The notes beneath the pieces are model-generated. The model was not told the DNA's origin. It was given only the letters and a program-made list of their open reading frames with translations, and ran no database searches. 64,000 nt of DNA, taken from Anaspis maculata. Lineage: Eukaryota > Arthropoda > Insecta > Coleoptera > Scraptiidae. The position numbers were made by a program, and so were the translations under genes. Below are positions 48,940-61,192 of the stretch, one piece after another. The stretch covers positions 84,329,602-84,393,601 of the forward strand of contig OX421963.1 of NCBI GenBank assembly GCA_949128115.1, written 5' to 3'. Numbering within the stretch: position 1 is the stretch's first letter; the number at the start of each line of letters is the position of its first letter.

Positions 48940-51900
48940 AGATCTTCACATCAAATTGAAATGAGATTATAATAAATTGTGAATCACTAAATCACCTCAA
49001 TGCACCAAGTTGAATCGACGGCGTAAATAGCATTCCAGTTCAGGTGCAAGTTAGTATAGTTCACAATATTGTGAACAATCTTGTTGGAGACCATAACGCA
49101 CGAATAGAACACATGCCTGCATAATTGGCGGAGGAGCCGTGCATAGAGAACAGGGTCTGTCTACTCTGTTCTCTAGGGCTCTATCTACACAGATGAATAC
49201 TATGTTTTCAGTTTTGCTGTTTGAGTACCAGTCCAATTACAACCAAAAAATGTAATTCTGACAGAAATCTACGAGGGGCCACCTTGAGCAGTAGCAACGG
49301 CTTTATCATGTTTGGGGTCGAACCACCGCAAGTGAAGATCACCTTGAAAACGGCGGAAGACACGTTTTGTCAACCAATGAGACTGGCGCTGGTATTGCGT
49401 AAATCACGCTGTAGTAACTTTGCGCCGTCAACATTGTACCAAACAAAAACTCCATAAAGTAAGTTCAAGTTGAAAAATTATCAAGTTTATTACGCAGAAG
49501 AGTTTTTACTCTATACAATCAAATTGTTAACAATTTGAGTAACAGAGTAGATAAGTCCTGTGTTCTGTGTTTAGCTTGTCCCAGCAGAGCGTTTGAGCCT
49601 ATACGATAAAAGCTAGCTCCGATTCGGTCGCGTATGCTCATCGCCGCCAGCCGCCCCGGACGATGGATTGTTCTTTAGCCGGCCCAGAGGCGACAAAAGA
49701 ACCACGTGGAGGATTGAATAATGCTTAATTATAGATGTAAATCGCTGATCTATCGGTTCGGTCTAATTTACATTGGGAAGGTGATGACAGGCATATCTGT
49801 TAAACGACACGGGTTCGATTTCCTTATACCTGTAGAGTAAGGTACCCACCTGGAAACACATCTCGCTCTTCGGCGGGCTCGCACAAGCTCCACACAGCTC
49901 GTGGGCGACGCCTGCTTTCATATTACAAGCACGGAGATGTGATCTAATTGCCGTGCGACATGCCCGACATCATTCAGCCGCGCCTTTTCAGCTACTTTAA
50001 CCACAAAACGTTTCATCGGCTCCAGAAGAACACCAGCTTTGATTTAATCCCGGGCGACACTCACTTGTGCGAGCATGCGGTTCCGATTTAATTGGGATCG
50101 ATGGATAAACATTATTCAAACTGGCTATAGTCACGTTTGGTATATCCTTCATTGCCACTTCCAGATTCTACAATGCCCTTATTTTAGTTTACATTGAATG
50201 TTGGATTGTATACAGTAAACCTCTTGAGGAGCTACCCATCTAACGTTCTCATAAATTTGAATAATCCAATCATTTTTCAACACCGCACCCGGTATTTGCT
50301 CAATCGAAACCGACACGTTTCATTAACTCTCCTCGCAACCCTCTGGAGTTGTCTTTTACGACCTGTACTTCAGAAACCTATATACCGAGAAGAAACTAAT
50401 AGCGTGTTACCCTTTCGGGAAGTGGGGCAATAATAGACACTCCTGTGTCACAATATCTTATGCAAAAACGGGAACGTGTTGTACCATACGCACAATGCAA
50501 ATATACCTCTGAGCTATATATAGGTACTCCAGCAATGTCAATACGGTTGGTTGGTACCATTTACAAAGCTTTTTAAAAATTTCCAGAGGTGCTGTGCTAA
50601 AAAACGGCGTGAAATGCATTCACAGGGGTTGACACATTCGAGACAGACTATTTGTCACGGATCCCCGAAACCGCACTAGGGAAGAGCATGCCTCCTTTCT
50701 TCCATACAGTGTGATTAATTATCGCGGGTCGACCTGGATTATGTAACAGAATGGCACCGCCAGTCAGCGAAACAAAGGGGGTTAAGTGTCAGTGTTTGGA
50801 TATCGCATGCCTTCATAGGTTCCCTTCTTGATCCCTTTAGCGATGGTTTAGACTTATGTCAATCAAAGCCATTATTGAGGATAGATCGAACGATGGAAAT
50901 TCGATACAATGTGTGATTTTCAGTGCTTTTACAATTGGGCAATGGTAATACAAAATGAAACTTTATCGTAGGTACTATACGTCAGATGGCTATCACAGTG
51001 AAAGGCAACACATTAATAACTTACAAAATTACGTCTGTAGATGATCAATAAGTGGCAATGGTAAATTTTTTGAAATTTTTCTACTTATTCACCTTTAGCG
51101 TTGATTGTTCATTAATTATTGTGAATGCTGGATGTTCACACTATTGAGGTCGATGAACAACAATTTCTGTATAAATGACGCGTTATGGAAGTGTTGCAAC
51201 GTATAATGCCTATTATTCGTTTTTTTTAATCGTTTGCTGCGCCCAGCATGTGTCTTAGGGCGAAACAGTGTCTGGGCATGATGATATGGGCAAAAGGATG
51301 CGCATTCATGGTCCGAGCGAGTATGGATAAAGTGGTGAATGAAGACATCATATTTCATACTTATTCACGCTTAGCGTTACATTCACCCAGAGGGTCCCAC
51401 TCACATGCTAATGCATTCATGTGTACCGGCAGTATATCTAGATCTGGGGTAGTTGTTTATGCATTCGTCCATTGTGCGGGATGTCATACTGTGAGTTAAT
51501 TATGCCAGGACTCGGGTTTTATTTACATTGGCGAGATGTATACACAAGCAAAAGAACCTCTCCTATGTGCGGTTTGTATCGCATCCGATTTTAATGAACG
51601 CAATTGTGTCAAATCAACACTTTGCTCTTCTATATCTTTTGTGAAGCCACCGCTTAATTGAAGAAACGGGCACTCCGACGGGTGGCTAACGGGCCGTGAA
51701 ATAACTTGAGAAACGGCGTTACCAGCAGCAGCCGTTGTGTACACTTTGTGACAAAATTAGAATAATACTAAATAAACCGAGGTAGACAGGTATTATGCCT
51801 GAAGCTCATCCTCTGTGATTGTGGCTATATGTACCTATGTACTTGCTCATTTTGTTTCCATCATTTGTTAGATAACCACTTGTAATAGTGTAGGTAACAT

Positions 51901-52159
51901 AGTAAGTAATAATCATGAGTAATAATAACAATACTCAAGGGACATTATGGTTGACGGTTTGGTACATACCAACCTATAGCGCATTCGGCATTAGTGCCGT
52001 GGTTTCTGTCTTAATCGACTATTGAAGTCTCCATGATTGGCTTGTAGAAGCAAAGAGGAAATTTGCAGGACAAGCTGTGCCTTCTCTAGTAAAAAAGCAT
52101 TGTTCAGAAAAATCCTGTAGGTATACCGATTCCCATCAACATTCTCATGATTGAGTTGA
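48940..52159. other. Gene-free stretch
   Basis: The dispersed motif ataattggcggaggagccgt is at 49121-49140 and matches 14557-14576 in inverted orientation. A possible B-box-like cgggttcgatttcc lies near 49810 but lacks a convincing A box. Otherwise only short frames. Confidence 0.4.
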
Positions 52160-52640
52160 CATTTAACTGATGTCCTCATTTACTTGGTCTTCCTTATCGT
52201 CTCATACGTCTTCATTTCGGCCTCTTTTGTATTGGTTTCCGCATGCTGATGATTGTGATCATTGCTTTGGTGTCTTTGATGTCCTTCTTTGTACGCGGTT
52301 AAACCATTTTAGCCTCTGTGCCTACGAAACCGACGATGCTCTCTTCGTCTATAAAGTTTTTTACTCCAAGGTTCATCATTTTTCTGTATTCTTCTCCTTC
52401 ACGTATGTCTACTGTCGGTGCTAGAGTTTTCCTCAGTATTTCTCTTTTGTACATTACATTACATTTACATCTTTCACATCATTTCAGAGACGTAGATCAC
52501 TACCGGTCTTATTGCTACCCTGTATATTTTCAATGTTCTTGTCGTTATGTTTTTGTCCATCAGGAACCTGTGGTAGATCCAGTATGCGAACGATCTCCGA
52601 GGTCTTCCAGTCGATGTTTGGTTACCGGTGTTGCCCAAAA
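52160..52640 (-). pseudogene. LINE ORF2 C-terminal fragment (minus)
   Basis: Minus-strand translation, with several frame breaks, gives a segment resembling the post-RT region of insect LINE proteins. TRTLKIYRVAIRPVVIYVSE lies around 52490-52575, as in family members with K.Y...IRPV..YGSE. Then come KREILRKTLAP and, around 52290, RLKWFNRVQRR, the usual basic tail. Stops and shifts make it non-functional. It is probably part of the same decayed family as the fragments at 54541 and 55740. Confidence 0.55.
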
Positions 52641-53290
52641 CTTATCATTTCTCATTTCACGCTAAAATGGTGTGACCTGAAGGAGCCTCCCGACTTTTGA
52701 CTTCAATCAGAAATGCTGGCTGAGTCGCAACAATCAAATTTGTCTCCAAATATTGTCCTACGCAAGAGATGAGTTTGAAGTTGGTCGGCGCGGCGGGACA
52801 TGCGTTGGTGAAATCACAATTCCAATCATAAATATCGCAAGATTATAAATAAAATAAATAACATACTAACTCTGTTCTGGCAAATTTCTGGGACCGTCTC
52901 ATCCTAACTTGAGTTAGGATCGTATATATAGCGTCGAATAACATATCTCAGGCTTCACAACAAGAGCAAACTGCACAATATTTGCGGCAGAGCTAGAATG
53001 TGTAATTTTGTACTTTACTTCATGTTTTTACTTCATGAAATTGATAAAAATTAGGAAATAAATATTTAACCTTCCCTCTATTTCCCGAAAATACGGTACA
53101 AAATTTATAAAAATATTTCTTATCATTCTCTTCTTTCATTTGAGCAAAGTTCGAATTGTTTCTTCTTTGTTTAGAAATAAAATATATTCTCGTAGCTCTG
53201 GGTTTATTTTGCACTGAATTTCTTCTACCTGAAAGAGTTAAGGCGCCAGTGAAGTGGTCTTTTTTCTGTAGATTCTCGTGATCTTTTGAA
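52641..53290. other. Non-coding stretch
   Basis: AT-rich, no gene or repeat recognised. A short inverted pair (ctaacttgag / gagttaggat) lies near 52906. Confidence 0.4.
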
Positions 53291-53974
53291 CAGGGTGTAC
53301 ACGTTAAGATTGATACACTCCTGATGGCTCCTTGTCACTTTTTCATCTCATTTCATTTAGTTATATAGTGCCATCTAGAGACCTCGTCGGAGGTAGTTCA
53401 TATCTCGACACTGTCAATAATTATCACAATATTGAATTTGTCAAGCATAATGTCATTGTCACTGGAACAATTTCAAAAATAAAAAGTTGTTTTCGGAGAA
53501 GTTGTGATGTATTTTCGAATTTTCCGATTAAAAATTCTTACGGCGTGAATTAAAAAAAAAGGTGTCGCAAAAAATGCAAATAATGCATGTGATGCAGACT
53601 TTGGTCTTGAAATATAACATTCACGGTTCCATTCGACAAACGAACTGTCAAAATTTTCTTATTGTAACAGTTCAAAAATATTGACAAATTAGTCAAGGCG
53701 ATTTTGAAAATTCCATTACAATAACCTTTAAATTTTTCATCAAGTGAACCCGTGAGTGTCATATTATATCTTTGTAATCGGGACAAAAGTCTGCATCGAA
53801 TGCATTATTCAAATGTAGGATGTAATAGAACAAGATTTTTTTGCGACACCCTTGTTAGGGATCTGGAAAATGTTCAGAAAGAGATTTGGAAAATTCAAAT
53901 CAGTTTTAATTTTTAAAATTGGTTCAGGGATGACACGACAAGTGGGGGGGGAGCAATCTTAACGTGAACACCTT
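53291..53974. mobile_element. Inverted-end element hosting a nested one
   Basis: The left end cagggtgtacacgttaagat and the right end near 53955-53974 (mirror of aggtgttcacgttaagattg) are inverted copies. The interior contains the palindromic element at 53559-53852. No coding. Confidence 0.6.
53559..53852. mobile_element. Nested fold-back element, 290 bp
   Basis: aaggtgtcgcaaaaaatgca at the left is mirrored at 53835-53852, with further inner matches such as tgatgcagactttggtc and its mirror. Its arms pair to about 53640 and 53750. Confidence 0.6.
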
Positions 53975-54540
53975 ATATAATTTCTTCCACAAATCAAACA
54001 AGAAACGAGAGAGAAACTTGAAGTTGGTACAAAAGTATGTCGCGCTCTCTCACTCTGTCGCTAGTTCGCAATCTGCTCTAGTTATGGAGCAAGCGTTGAG
54101 ATGTTACTCGACGAGTTAGGATAAGTCTATAGGATGATGCGGTTCTAGAATTTCGCCAAAACCGAGTTAGGATGTCACTTTTTTTATAATTTTGCTATAC
54201 AATTTTTGATTGTATTCTGAATAAACCAATTGGAAGAGCATATTTTTTAGAGCAGAAATTGTGAAACACTCGAAATGGCCAAAAATTGAGTTTGGATGGG
54301 CTTAGATTCGCATGTTTCTGTTATATTGACGTTGCCGCCGCCCTCTCATTTGGCTGTCACGCTGACAGCTGCTGCCTCAATAGCTTTGTTCCTTTCATCA
54401 TCTGAACTGAGAACTCTCACTTCAATTGCTAGTGGTATCTCTCTCCCTCTCATGCGATTCTCGCTTTTTCTCTCTCTAACTGAGGTGACCGAGATTATCT
54501 GAGATTTCGTGTAAGAGGAAATCTATTGTCTTTTTCTAGG
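53975..54540. other. Non-coding stretch
   Basis: Includes a pyrimidine-rich stretch around 54440-54480. No gene recognised. Confidence 0.35.
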
Positions 54541-55320
54541 TGTGTGACATAACCTCCATGAATGATAAATATGGTGTCAGGATCTCACCATGACCAAAAT
54601 TTGCTTGCCTGGAAAGTCTGTGCACCCCAATTTGCTCCCGTATTTGTGTTTATTCTATTTTATGTGACTTGAGTGAAGTGTGTCCTGGTTCCGATCTGAT
54701 TTTCTGTCTAAGCGACGCCGCTTCCGACGTGGCATCACCCTCGAATCGTTATGAAGCTCTGGAGGCACTCAAAAAAATTGGATTTGCGACGTCTTTGGTT
54801 TTTCATGACTTTCTACGTGAGTTGCCTTTGCATCACCTCGTTATATTTCTGGAGATGTTCACTGTACTCAAGTTTTCCTGTGTTTCATATTTTCTCATTT
54901 TTGATAGTTGATTTCTTGATCACTTCCATTTCCCTTTTGGCTTTCACTAAAAAGTGACATGAGTCGGCGTTAGCTCCTTGGTTCATTCCCGTACTGCCTG
55001 ATATCGCATCCATGTTAATTTGTGTTCTTTCTTGTGCATGAAATCAATGCTCACGATAAACAAATCAGTCATTGCTGCCTTGAGTTGCAGATTTTGGTTC
55101 CACTGTTCTTGGGAATATCGGGTTTTCTTCTTCCTGCCACTTTCTCGTTATATTTTTTCTTTCCCAATCCATACATTGAGGTCGCTTGTATGTCGTTTTC
55201 TGGGACAGATTCACACATCTCTCTCAACTTTCTGTTGAATTCTATTTTCTCTTCCTGATTAGCATTCTCCATACTTGCGTACGCGATAACCATGGTTGTG
55301 TTCGCTTATTTTCAAGTCTG
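54541..55320 (-). pseudogene. LINE endonuclease-domain fragment (minus)
   Basis: Minus frame 55069-55293 reads VIAYASMENANQEEKIEF, then LREMCESVPENDI, matching the VYAPTxxAxxExKxxFYxxL...P..D pattern of apurinic-like endonucleases in LINE ORF2. Further on, in another frame, HKKEHKLTWMRYQ fits the post-core HK.TW block, and near 54960 an EN-tail-like CHFLVKAKREMEV reads in a third frame. Catalytic residues are largely not preserved. The fragment lies 3' of an RT-core fragment on the same strand, the reverse of normal EN-RT order, so two copies or a rearrangement are involved. Confidence 0.55.
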
Positions 55321-55739
55321 ATATGCTTGATGAGTCTTGCAACAATTGCGTTGGAATTCTTAACTAATATTGGATGATCAAAAATCTTGTTCCATTCTGT
55401 AGAATCTTATTTAGCTTCGGTTCCCTGCTTCTTCCATCTTATTTCCTGCCGTACTAAAATATCTACCAAGTGATGATCATGATTGATGATAATAACCGTA
55501 CTCAAGATCAATACTTATCATTCTTCCATTGTCCATTGTACAAAACCAGGATGTCTATCGTCAAAAATCTTCTCTTTCCCAATCCTTTCCCCGCTATCTT
55601 TACAGTGTTGGGATTATGGAAAGAGAAAAGTTAGAGTCAAGTGTCTAGGAAAATGGCTACTCTGGTTCTTTTCCTCTGGTTTGATGGTCCGTCGATGGCC
55701 ACCGAGTATTCCTACTTTACAAGATCTTCCCCATAGCTG

Positions 55740-56115
55740 GTTATCTTAATCTTTGCGGCTTGTATTCGAGATTCAGTTTGCAACAGTCATTCTTGAGGAC
55801 ACTGAACATCTAGCCATAGTTACTTGTTGCAAACAGTCCATTTTCTTCGCCATAAGTACCAGGTCGAGTACCAGGTCATCTGCAAATGCCAAGCCCCTAA
55901 CAAATAGTGCTCTAAAATATCTCTATTCTACACAATACTTCATAGTCTTCAACTTGCTTTCCTTTATAACTTGGTCCACCAGAATGAGGAACAGCAGGGC
56001 ACTCAGAATTCTACTTTGTCTTACTGCATCCTCAGTAACAACCTGCCTGATCCTGCATTTCACATCCTCACAATGTTTCTTCTGGTTCGGTAAAAAGAGC
56101 ACTAACTTATACAAT
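55740..56115 (-). pseudogene. LINE reverse transcriptase core fragment (minus)
   Basis: Minus frame 55923-56114 contains AVRQSRILSALLFLILVDQVI, matching RT motif B (GVRQGCxLSPxLFxxxxD) with substitutions at the usually invariant Gly, Cys and Pro. About 130 bases further on, in a different frame at roughly 55870-55895, LAFADDLVL carries the FADD catalytic motif C. A stop and a frame change separate the two. It cannot encode an active enzyme. Confidence 0.65.
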
Positions 56116-56468
56116 CATATGAGCCTACTGATCTCAATAACCACATTCAGCTTCTCCAAAACTTTCCAAATCATTTTTCTTCATAGCACAATCATAGCTT
56201 CAATCATTTGAATTCATAGCACTATGATTTGTGCTGATAACGGAACCCAACACTTCTGTTGACCTGCTCCTACTTTGTTCAAAATGTTCATAAGTACATA
56301 CGTTTTATTTGATACAGGGTGATTTGAAAATGGCTGATTTCCTCCCGTGTATGTTGTGGGAGACGTTGACGGACGGAGCATGGAGAATATTCGAAAAGAA
56401 ATGGCTAATCTATCCTTTGAGTTATGAAGAGGTGAAGTTCACGCATCTGTCTCTTTTTTCTGATACTT

Positions 56469-56952
56469 GAAGGAGACCACAACACAAAAATCGTGTCTAT
56501 ATTTTATTTGACTAACTTATGGGCAAGGTAGTTCAAGAGCATACGGAACAAATCTAAGTTTTCTATACGAGTCCGATCAGCCGATAAAACGTTTTGAAAA
56601 TATTATCGTGACGTCACTAGGGAAGATGTTTTCACCTAGATTTTCACCTATCACGTTCCCATGGCCTTGTTATTGCTGTTACTGTCGTTCTAACAAACGT
56701 TTAAACAATCAGTAATAATTATGGCAGGCTTGGAACCGTCGTCATCTCATCGGCAACGGAATCAGGTACAGGTATGCCCGTCAGTAGCTATAGGTAGCCC
56801 GTGAAAATTTGCCCCTATGACGTCATTGTCGTTCTTTATTATAGCCTCAGCGCCCGCCACGAGATAAGTAAATTTACAAGACCCTATAAAATCTTCCTAG
56901 TTTTTTCAACTCTTTCATCTGAGACCGATATTTTGTGTTGTGGTCTCCTTTA
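56469..56952. mobile_element. 480-bp fold-back element with two TGACGTCA sites
   Basis: aaggagaccacaacacaaaa at the left is mirrored at the right end (ttttgtgttgtggtctcctt). Each arm carries a TGACGTCA octamer (near 56610 and 56817) in mirrored sequence context. Target duplication is not clear. No coding. Confidence 0.6.
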
Positions 56953-57365
56953 AGGTCCATTCCTCAAAGGTGCTGTAAAAATACATTTGGCAGGTTAATG
57001 TTTGGTATGGTCTGGCAGGTTCTACGGAGTTTCCAGGGTAACAATACAATTATGCTATTGTAATGTTTTTCTTCGATCTGAAGGTGCCAGGTAGGAAGTA
57101 GGTACTGATGCGATGCTGCCTGATTGGACAGATTTGTTCTTGGTAATAATCTGCAAATCGAAGCCGATTATTTTTTTCAGTTGATTTGTAATTTGTAAAC
57201 GGACTAAGATATTTTATATTCCACTGCACGTTGCCAGAGATTTGTTCTGAAATAATCTTCAATCAAGTCGAATTTCTTTGAAATTATCAAATCATCCTGC
57301 GTGGTTCCGAAGCTGGGAGGAAGGAGTTTATGGATGAAAGAAGGTCGCACTTTTGCCTGTTTGAC

Positions 57366-57608
57366 TCAATAGTAGAGTGGCTTCCTGATTATTGTGATCT
57401 TATGGACGTCTCGATTTACCTCGGCATTCCGTCGCCAGAGGATTAGGGTGTAAATTGAGTTGGAATTCTCCGTATGGTAGGTTGTGAAACGGCATGATGT
57501 CACCATACCTCCCGAAGTCCAAATCTGATTATAAGCCGTGAAACAATAGTAGCCCGCACAGTTTCCCATGGACTTGTTGTACGGATCCTCTCCGCGGGTT
57601 TCCTCCAT
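57366..57608 (-). CDS. Possible host exon, unknown product (80 codons)
   Basis: The minus frame is free of repeats and has a mixed, protein-like composition: a Cys pair and aromatic cluster (NCAGYYCFTAYNQIW), then TSGGMVTSC and YTLILWRR. Two GT donor-like sites fall inside it (ggag|gtatgg and cgag|gtaaat), so a real exon could end before the stop. I do not recognise the family and saw no convincing acceptor or partner exon. It may be chance. Confidence 0.2.
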   Translation of the reverse strand: MEETRGEDPYNKSMGNCAGYYCFTAYNQIWTSGGMVTSCRFTTYHTENSNSIYTLILWRRNAEVNRDVHKITIIRKPLYY

Positions 57609-59788
57609 AAAAATAATATTTAAAACGCATCAATCCCGGTGAAATACGGTCGGTGTAAAATTACCGTCGTCCACCTATACATTATGAACCATAGGTTGAT
57701 GTAAGCATACAAAAACTCGAAACGAAACCTATAGTGTAATCCAAAATAATAAATTAAGATGGTATCAAAAATTCATGTAGACAAGCCGGAGAGCGCGCAT
57801 CTGCCAGACTGCCTGCGCTGCTCGCACCAATATTAATAAATTCCAACAATTCTATCCGAACTGTGTGACAATGTTTTTCGGTTGTTTATAAGCGAAGTCC
57901 GTCATAATTTACGCAGGACCGGCGCGACAGAATTCCACGGCGGCGTTCAGATTCTAATCCACTTTGATTCTGGTACAGAGCAACTTTTTATCTGAGCAGC
58001 AAACAAGGCTGACGGTTGGCAAGAGGCTTTACTTTTAATTGGAGTCTGTTATTGTCTCTTTGTCGAGGTAAGCCGTATGTTCAATTTGATCAAGTGCCAG
58101 AACGTGGGCGTCAAAAGTCCTCTCTCACTGTTTGGATAATCAAGTTCTTTCTTTCACTTTTCATTGCATACACGGACAATTACTAGCAATTCTTTCTGCG
58201 TTCGTACAATGATAACGAGCTACTATAAGGAAGTGTCGAAATCGAGCATGCTCTTTTAATAAAAACGAGCACCATCAGGATCGTTAATTGGTCGAAAGTA
58301 CCTGCAAAGGTGCGCTAATTTATATTTCATCTGAACGAAAAGAAAACGAATGAGGCGTATCTAAATAGAGATGATGACATGATACACTCCCAATATTTAA
58401 CAATCTCACGGTTTGCACGGAGGATGTGTACTTTTTCGACTTTCAGTGCGCCGGTAAGTATTGGAAGTAAATCAGATTGATATTTCTCTTGGTGTTTCAC
58501 TTGCGCAAATATTGAACGAAAGCGAAAATATCTCGAGCTTTACGATATTATGATGATGAGAAAATGTTGCTTGTTGCTCATCCTTAAATCGTGAACGCAC
58601 GTCAGCAGGTAACATAATAACTTAAGCCCTGGTGACTTGCTAATTAAATCCCGACATCAAGACCTTTGGCCGGCATGTTTGAAGCCCAGAAGACAACCGT
58701 GAACACACCGTGAAACCATTTTCCATGTATTCCATATCGGAGAGACAGCGCCATATACGAGAAACGTCTTGTTAGAAGCGAAATTAATCAGAGCGGGCCC
58801 ACCTCGGCGGAGATGTCTTATATACGTTTTAAGGCCTCATTTGCACAATGTTTGATATGACGGTCCATTTTGATGGGTCGTCAAACACGACGCGCAGCGG
58901 TATTTTTTTCGTTCTTCAACAGTCTTACTTGTGCGCCAAAGTCAACAGATCGCTTTATGGTGTTGACGATTCCACTTTGGTAAGTCTCGTATTTGGCTCA
59001 AATAGAGCACCGTCGTGGGCTGGACGAGGACTCGGGGACCTTGGATTGGTCAAATATTGACCCGCGAACTGGTCGACTCTGCTCTCGTACTGAGCGATTT
59101 TCAAAGAACTCATAACACTCGAACGCTGGGTCAATATTGCTCGCTAAAACTGTCGAGCAAATTAATAAAATCGCGTGTGCATATGCTTACCTGTACCTCG
59201 GCTTTATCATGCAGAATAAATGTGTTGAACTGCTTGGAATAAAAATATTCGATTGGTTCGAGAATAATATAGATACTTATAGGGAAGAAGTAGTCTATCC
59301 GCTGGCTACTATTCTGTATTGTCTAAGAAGTCGAAAATGTGATTTCCGAATCTCAATCTGACAATGTCCACAGAATTATTTTGGCAACAATGTCTATAAG
59401 TGGTGCCCTTGCCCCTTGTCACCCTTAAGGGCTCGCTCTAAGTTGATCGAATTCCAGTTTGGTAACGTGGAGGATCGAAACGCAAAATGATCAAGATGTC
59501 ATCAAAAATCGCTTGAGAGTGATCTACGGTGGAGATAAAACTTTTCAAATTTCCAAAAAATGTCAATTTTCGCGGAGACAAACAACTTACAACTTCCACA
59601 ATTTTCAACCCATTTCAGTCCGAGTTTGACTAGACCCCACTGCAATAATCATCTAGAATGTGAGACTTCTCTTTTAATCAACTTATTATCACCTCAACAT
59701 TACAAGATGCTATTTCATAGCACAGATGACAAATATTCAATAATTTGACAACAGAACACAGCTGTGAAAAATAATATCAGAATCAAAT
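57609..59788. other. Gene-free stretch, host-like
   Basis: Little repeat relationship to the rest of the window. Frames up to 75 codons without recognisable domains. Possibly intronic or regulatory host DNA. Confidence 0.35.
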
Positions 59789-59959
59789 GGAGCGGTCGTG
59801 GCCGAGTGGTATAGGTGATGGCAAGCTGACCCACTCGCGCTGCGCTGTGCGGGTTCGAGTCCCGCTACATCCATGGATATTTTGTTCTGTCTCCGAGGTT
59901 GCATGATGGAGCGGCCAATAGCTGAATGTCGCCTCGTTGAATAAGTCAATAAAAAAAAA
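59789..59959 (+). repeat. tRNA-Ser/Leu-like SINE
   Basis: A box tggccgagtgg (59799-59809) and B box ggttcgagtcc (59852-59862) with a paired T-arm (gcggg / cccgc). The acceptor and anticodon stems do not pair, so it is not a functional tRNA gene. The body ends gtcaat plus an A-tract (59951-59959). The last ~30 bases before the tail resemble those of the SINE at 48362. Confidence 0.7.
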
Positions 59960-60985
59960 CGTGAGTGCGTGACCATAGTCACCCTCGGAAGAAGTGAAAC
60001 TTCTATAGATATGAATCAAGCAGCAAACAACGTTCAAAGAGGTGTTCTTTTCGTACTCCCGCTCCGCTCCCTCACGGTTTGTATCATCTTGTTTTTCTTA
60101 TTATAAATCTTATTATTATTATTATTAGTCACTCAAAGGGCAGAGTACTTTCGACATGATTTTTCCACGATTAGACTTCTTTTTTTTTTCTCGCTGCGCT
60201 CGGTGCTCAAACTCCCATTCTCCGTCACATGAAATCTCACTCATACCCCTAATACAATAATTATCTATTTTCATCAATAATATTCTCCACAAATAATTAT
60301 GCGAATGTGACATCGTGACGGATTTTCTTACTGTACGATTTTCCCGGTTATATTACAGCACGGTGGTAACTGTACTCTGGCAGGCACAGCATGGCAATCT
60401 AATAATCTCCACAAAGTATAAGAATGTCGTTTGGAAAACTCGATCCGGTATTGATTTTAACTGAAAAAATATAAAATACATAGGTATTTACATAGGTATG
60501 TAGGTAGGTACCTCGTGAATGTGATTTAAGGTAACTACGTGGTTCTAGAGTTCGTACGATATTATCTCCTCCAATCAAAATAAGGCCATAGGTTAAATTG
60601 AAATATTGACAGAATTGATATAAGTATTTCCAGTTATGTGCTCGCCACCGTACTTATATTTAGAATGTCACATTTAATCGAAGTGAAATCAAACCATTCA
60701 AAAAATTAAAAAAGAATAATGTCAAAAATCAATTTCTAAACATAAAAACTTGATTATCAAACCAGTATGATATCATCGCTATACAATCAGCTGACATCTA
60801 GAACATTAAGCAACTGTTTCAGCCTCAATTGTCGAAAATTCTTTTTTCCCTCTGGGCTTAATCCATCCACCCCTGCTTTTCTGCTTAATAGGTACGTACA
60901 TAGGTACCTGAAAGTTGTGTCCACATTTAGGTGTGTGGCAGTCGATTTTATTTTTGAATTGTAAACGTCCGTTGAATAATATACC
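59960..60985. other. Non-coding stretch
   Basis: Contains an ATT microsatellite (about 60108-60128) and taggta-rich phrases near 60480-60515 and 60890-60910. No gene recognised. Confidence 0.4.
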
Positions 60986-61192
60986 CAGAGCTGGGCCTGG
61001 CCTATTTGCCGCTTGCGTGCCACCGAAAAATTGCCGCCCCCTCACCGGCAGTGAAGAGCCCCACCAAATGCGGGAATGAAAAGAATCCTTCGAAATTCAA
61101 CTTAATTATTATATTACCGCCCCTATGACTTGCCGCCTGCCGTAGTCGCCTGCGCGCCGGTACGCACTGCACGCCTGCTAGGCCCGGCCCTG
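60986..61192. mobile_element. 207-bp hAT-type MITE
   Basis: It starts cagagctgggcctggcc and ends in the near-mirror ggcccggccctg. aatatacc at 60978-60985 is repeated exactly at 61193-61200, an 8-bp duplication. It is GC-rich against AT-rich flanks. No coding. TIR sequence is close to but not the same as the 32730 MITE. Confidence 0.88.

Noticed and set aside
49795..49830. Another tRNA-derived SINE
   Set aside because: A B-box-like cgggttcgatttcc is present but no A box or tail was found.
59789..59870. Functional tRNA-Ser/Leu gene
   Set aside because: A and B boxes and the T-arm are good, but the acceptor and anticodon stems do not pair and an A-tailed body follows, so it is a SINE head.
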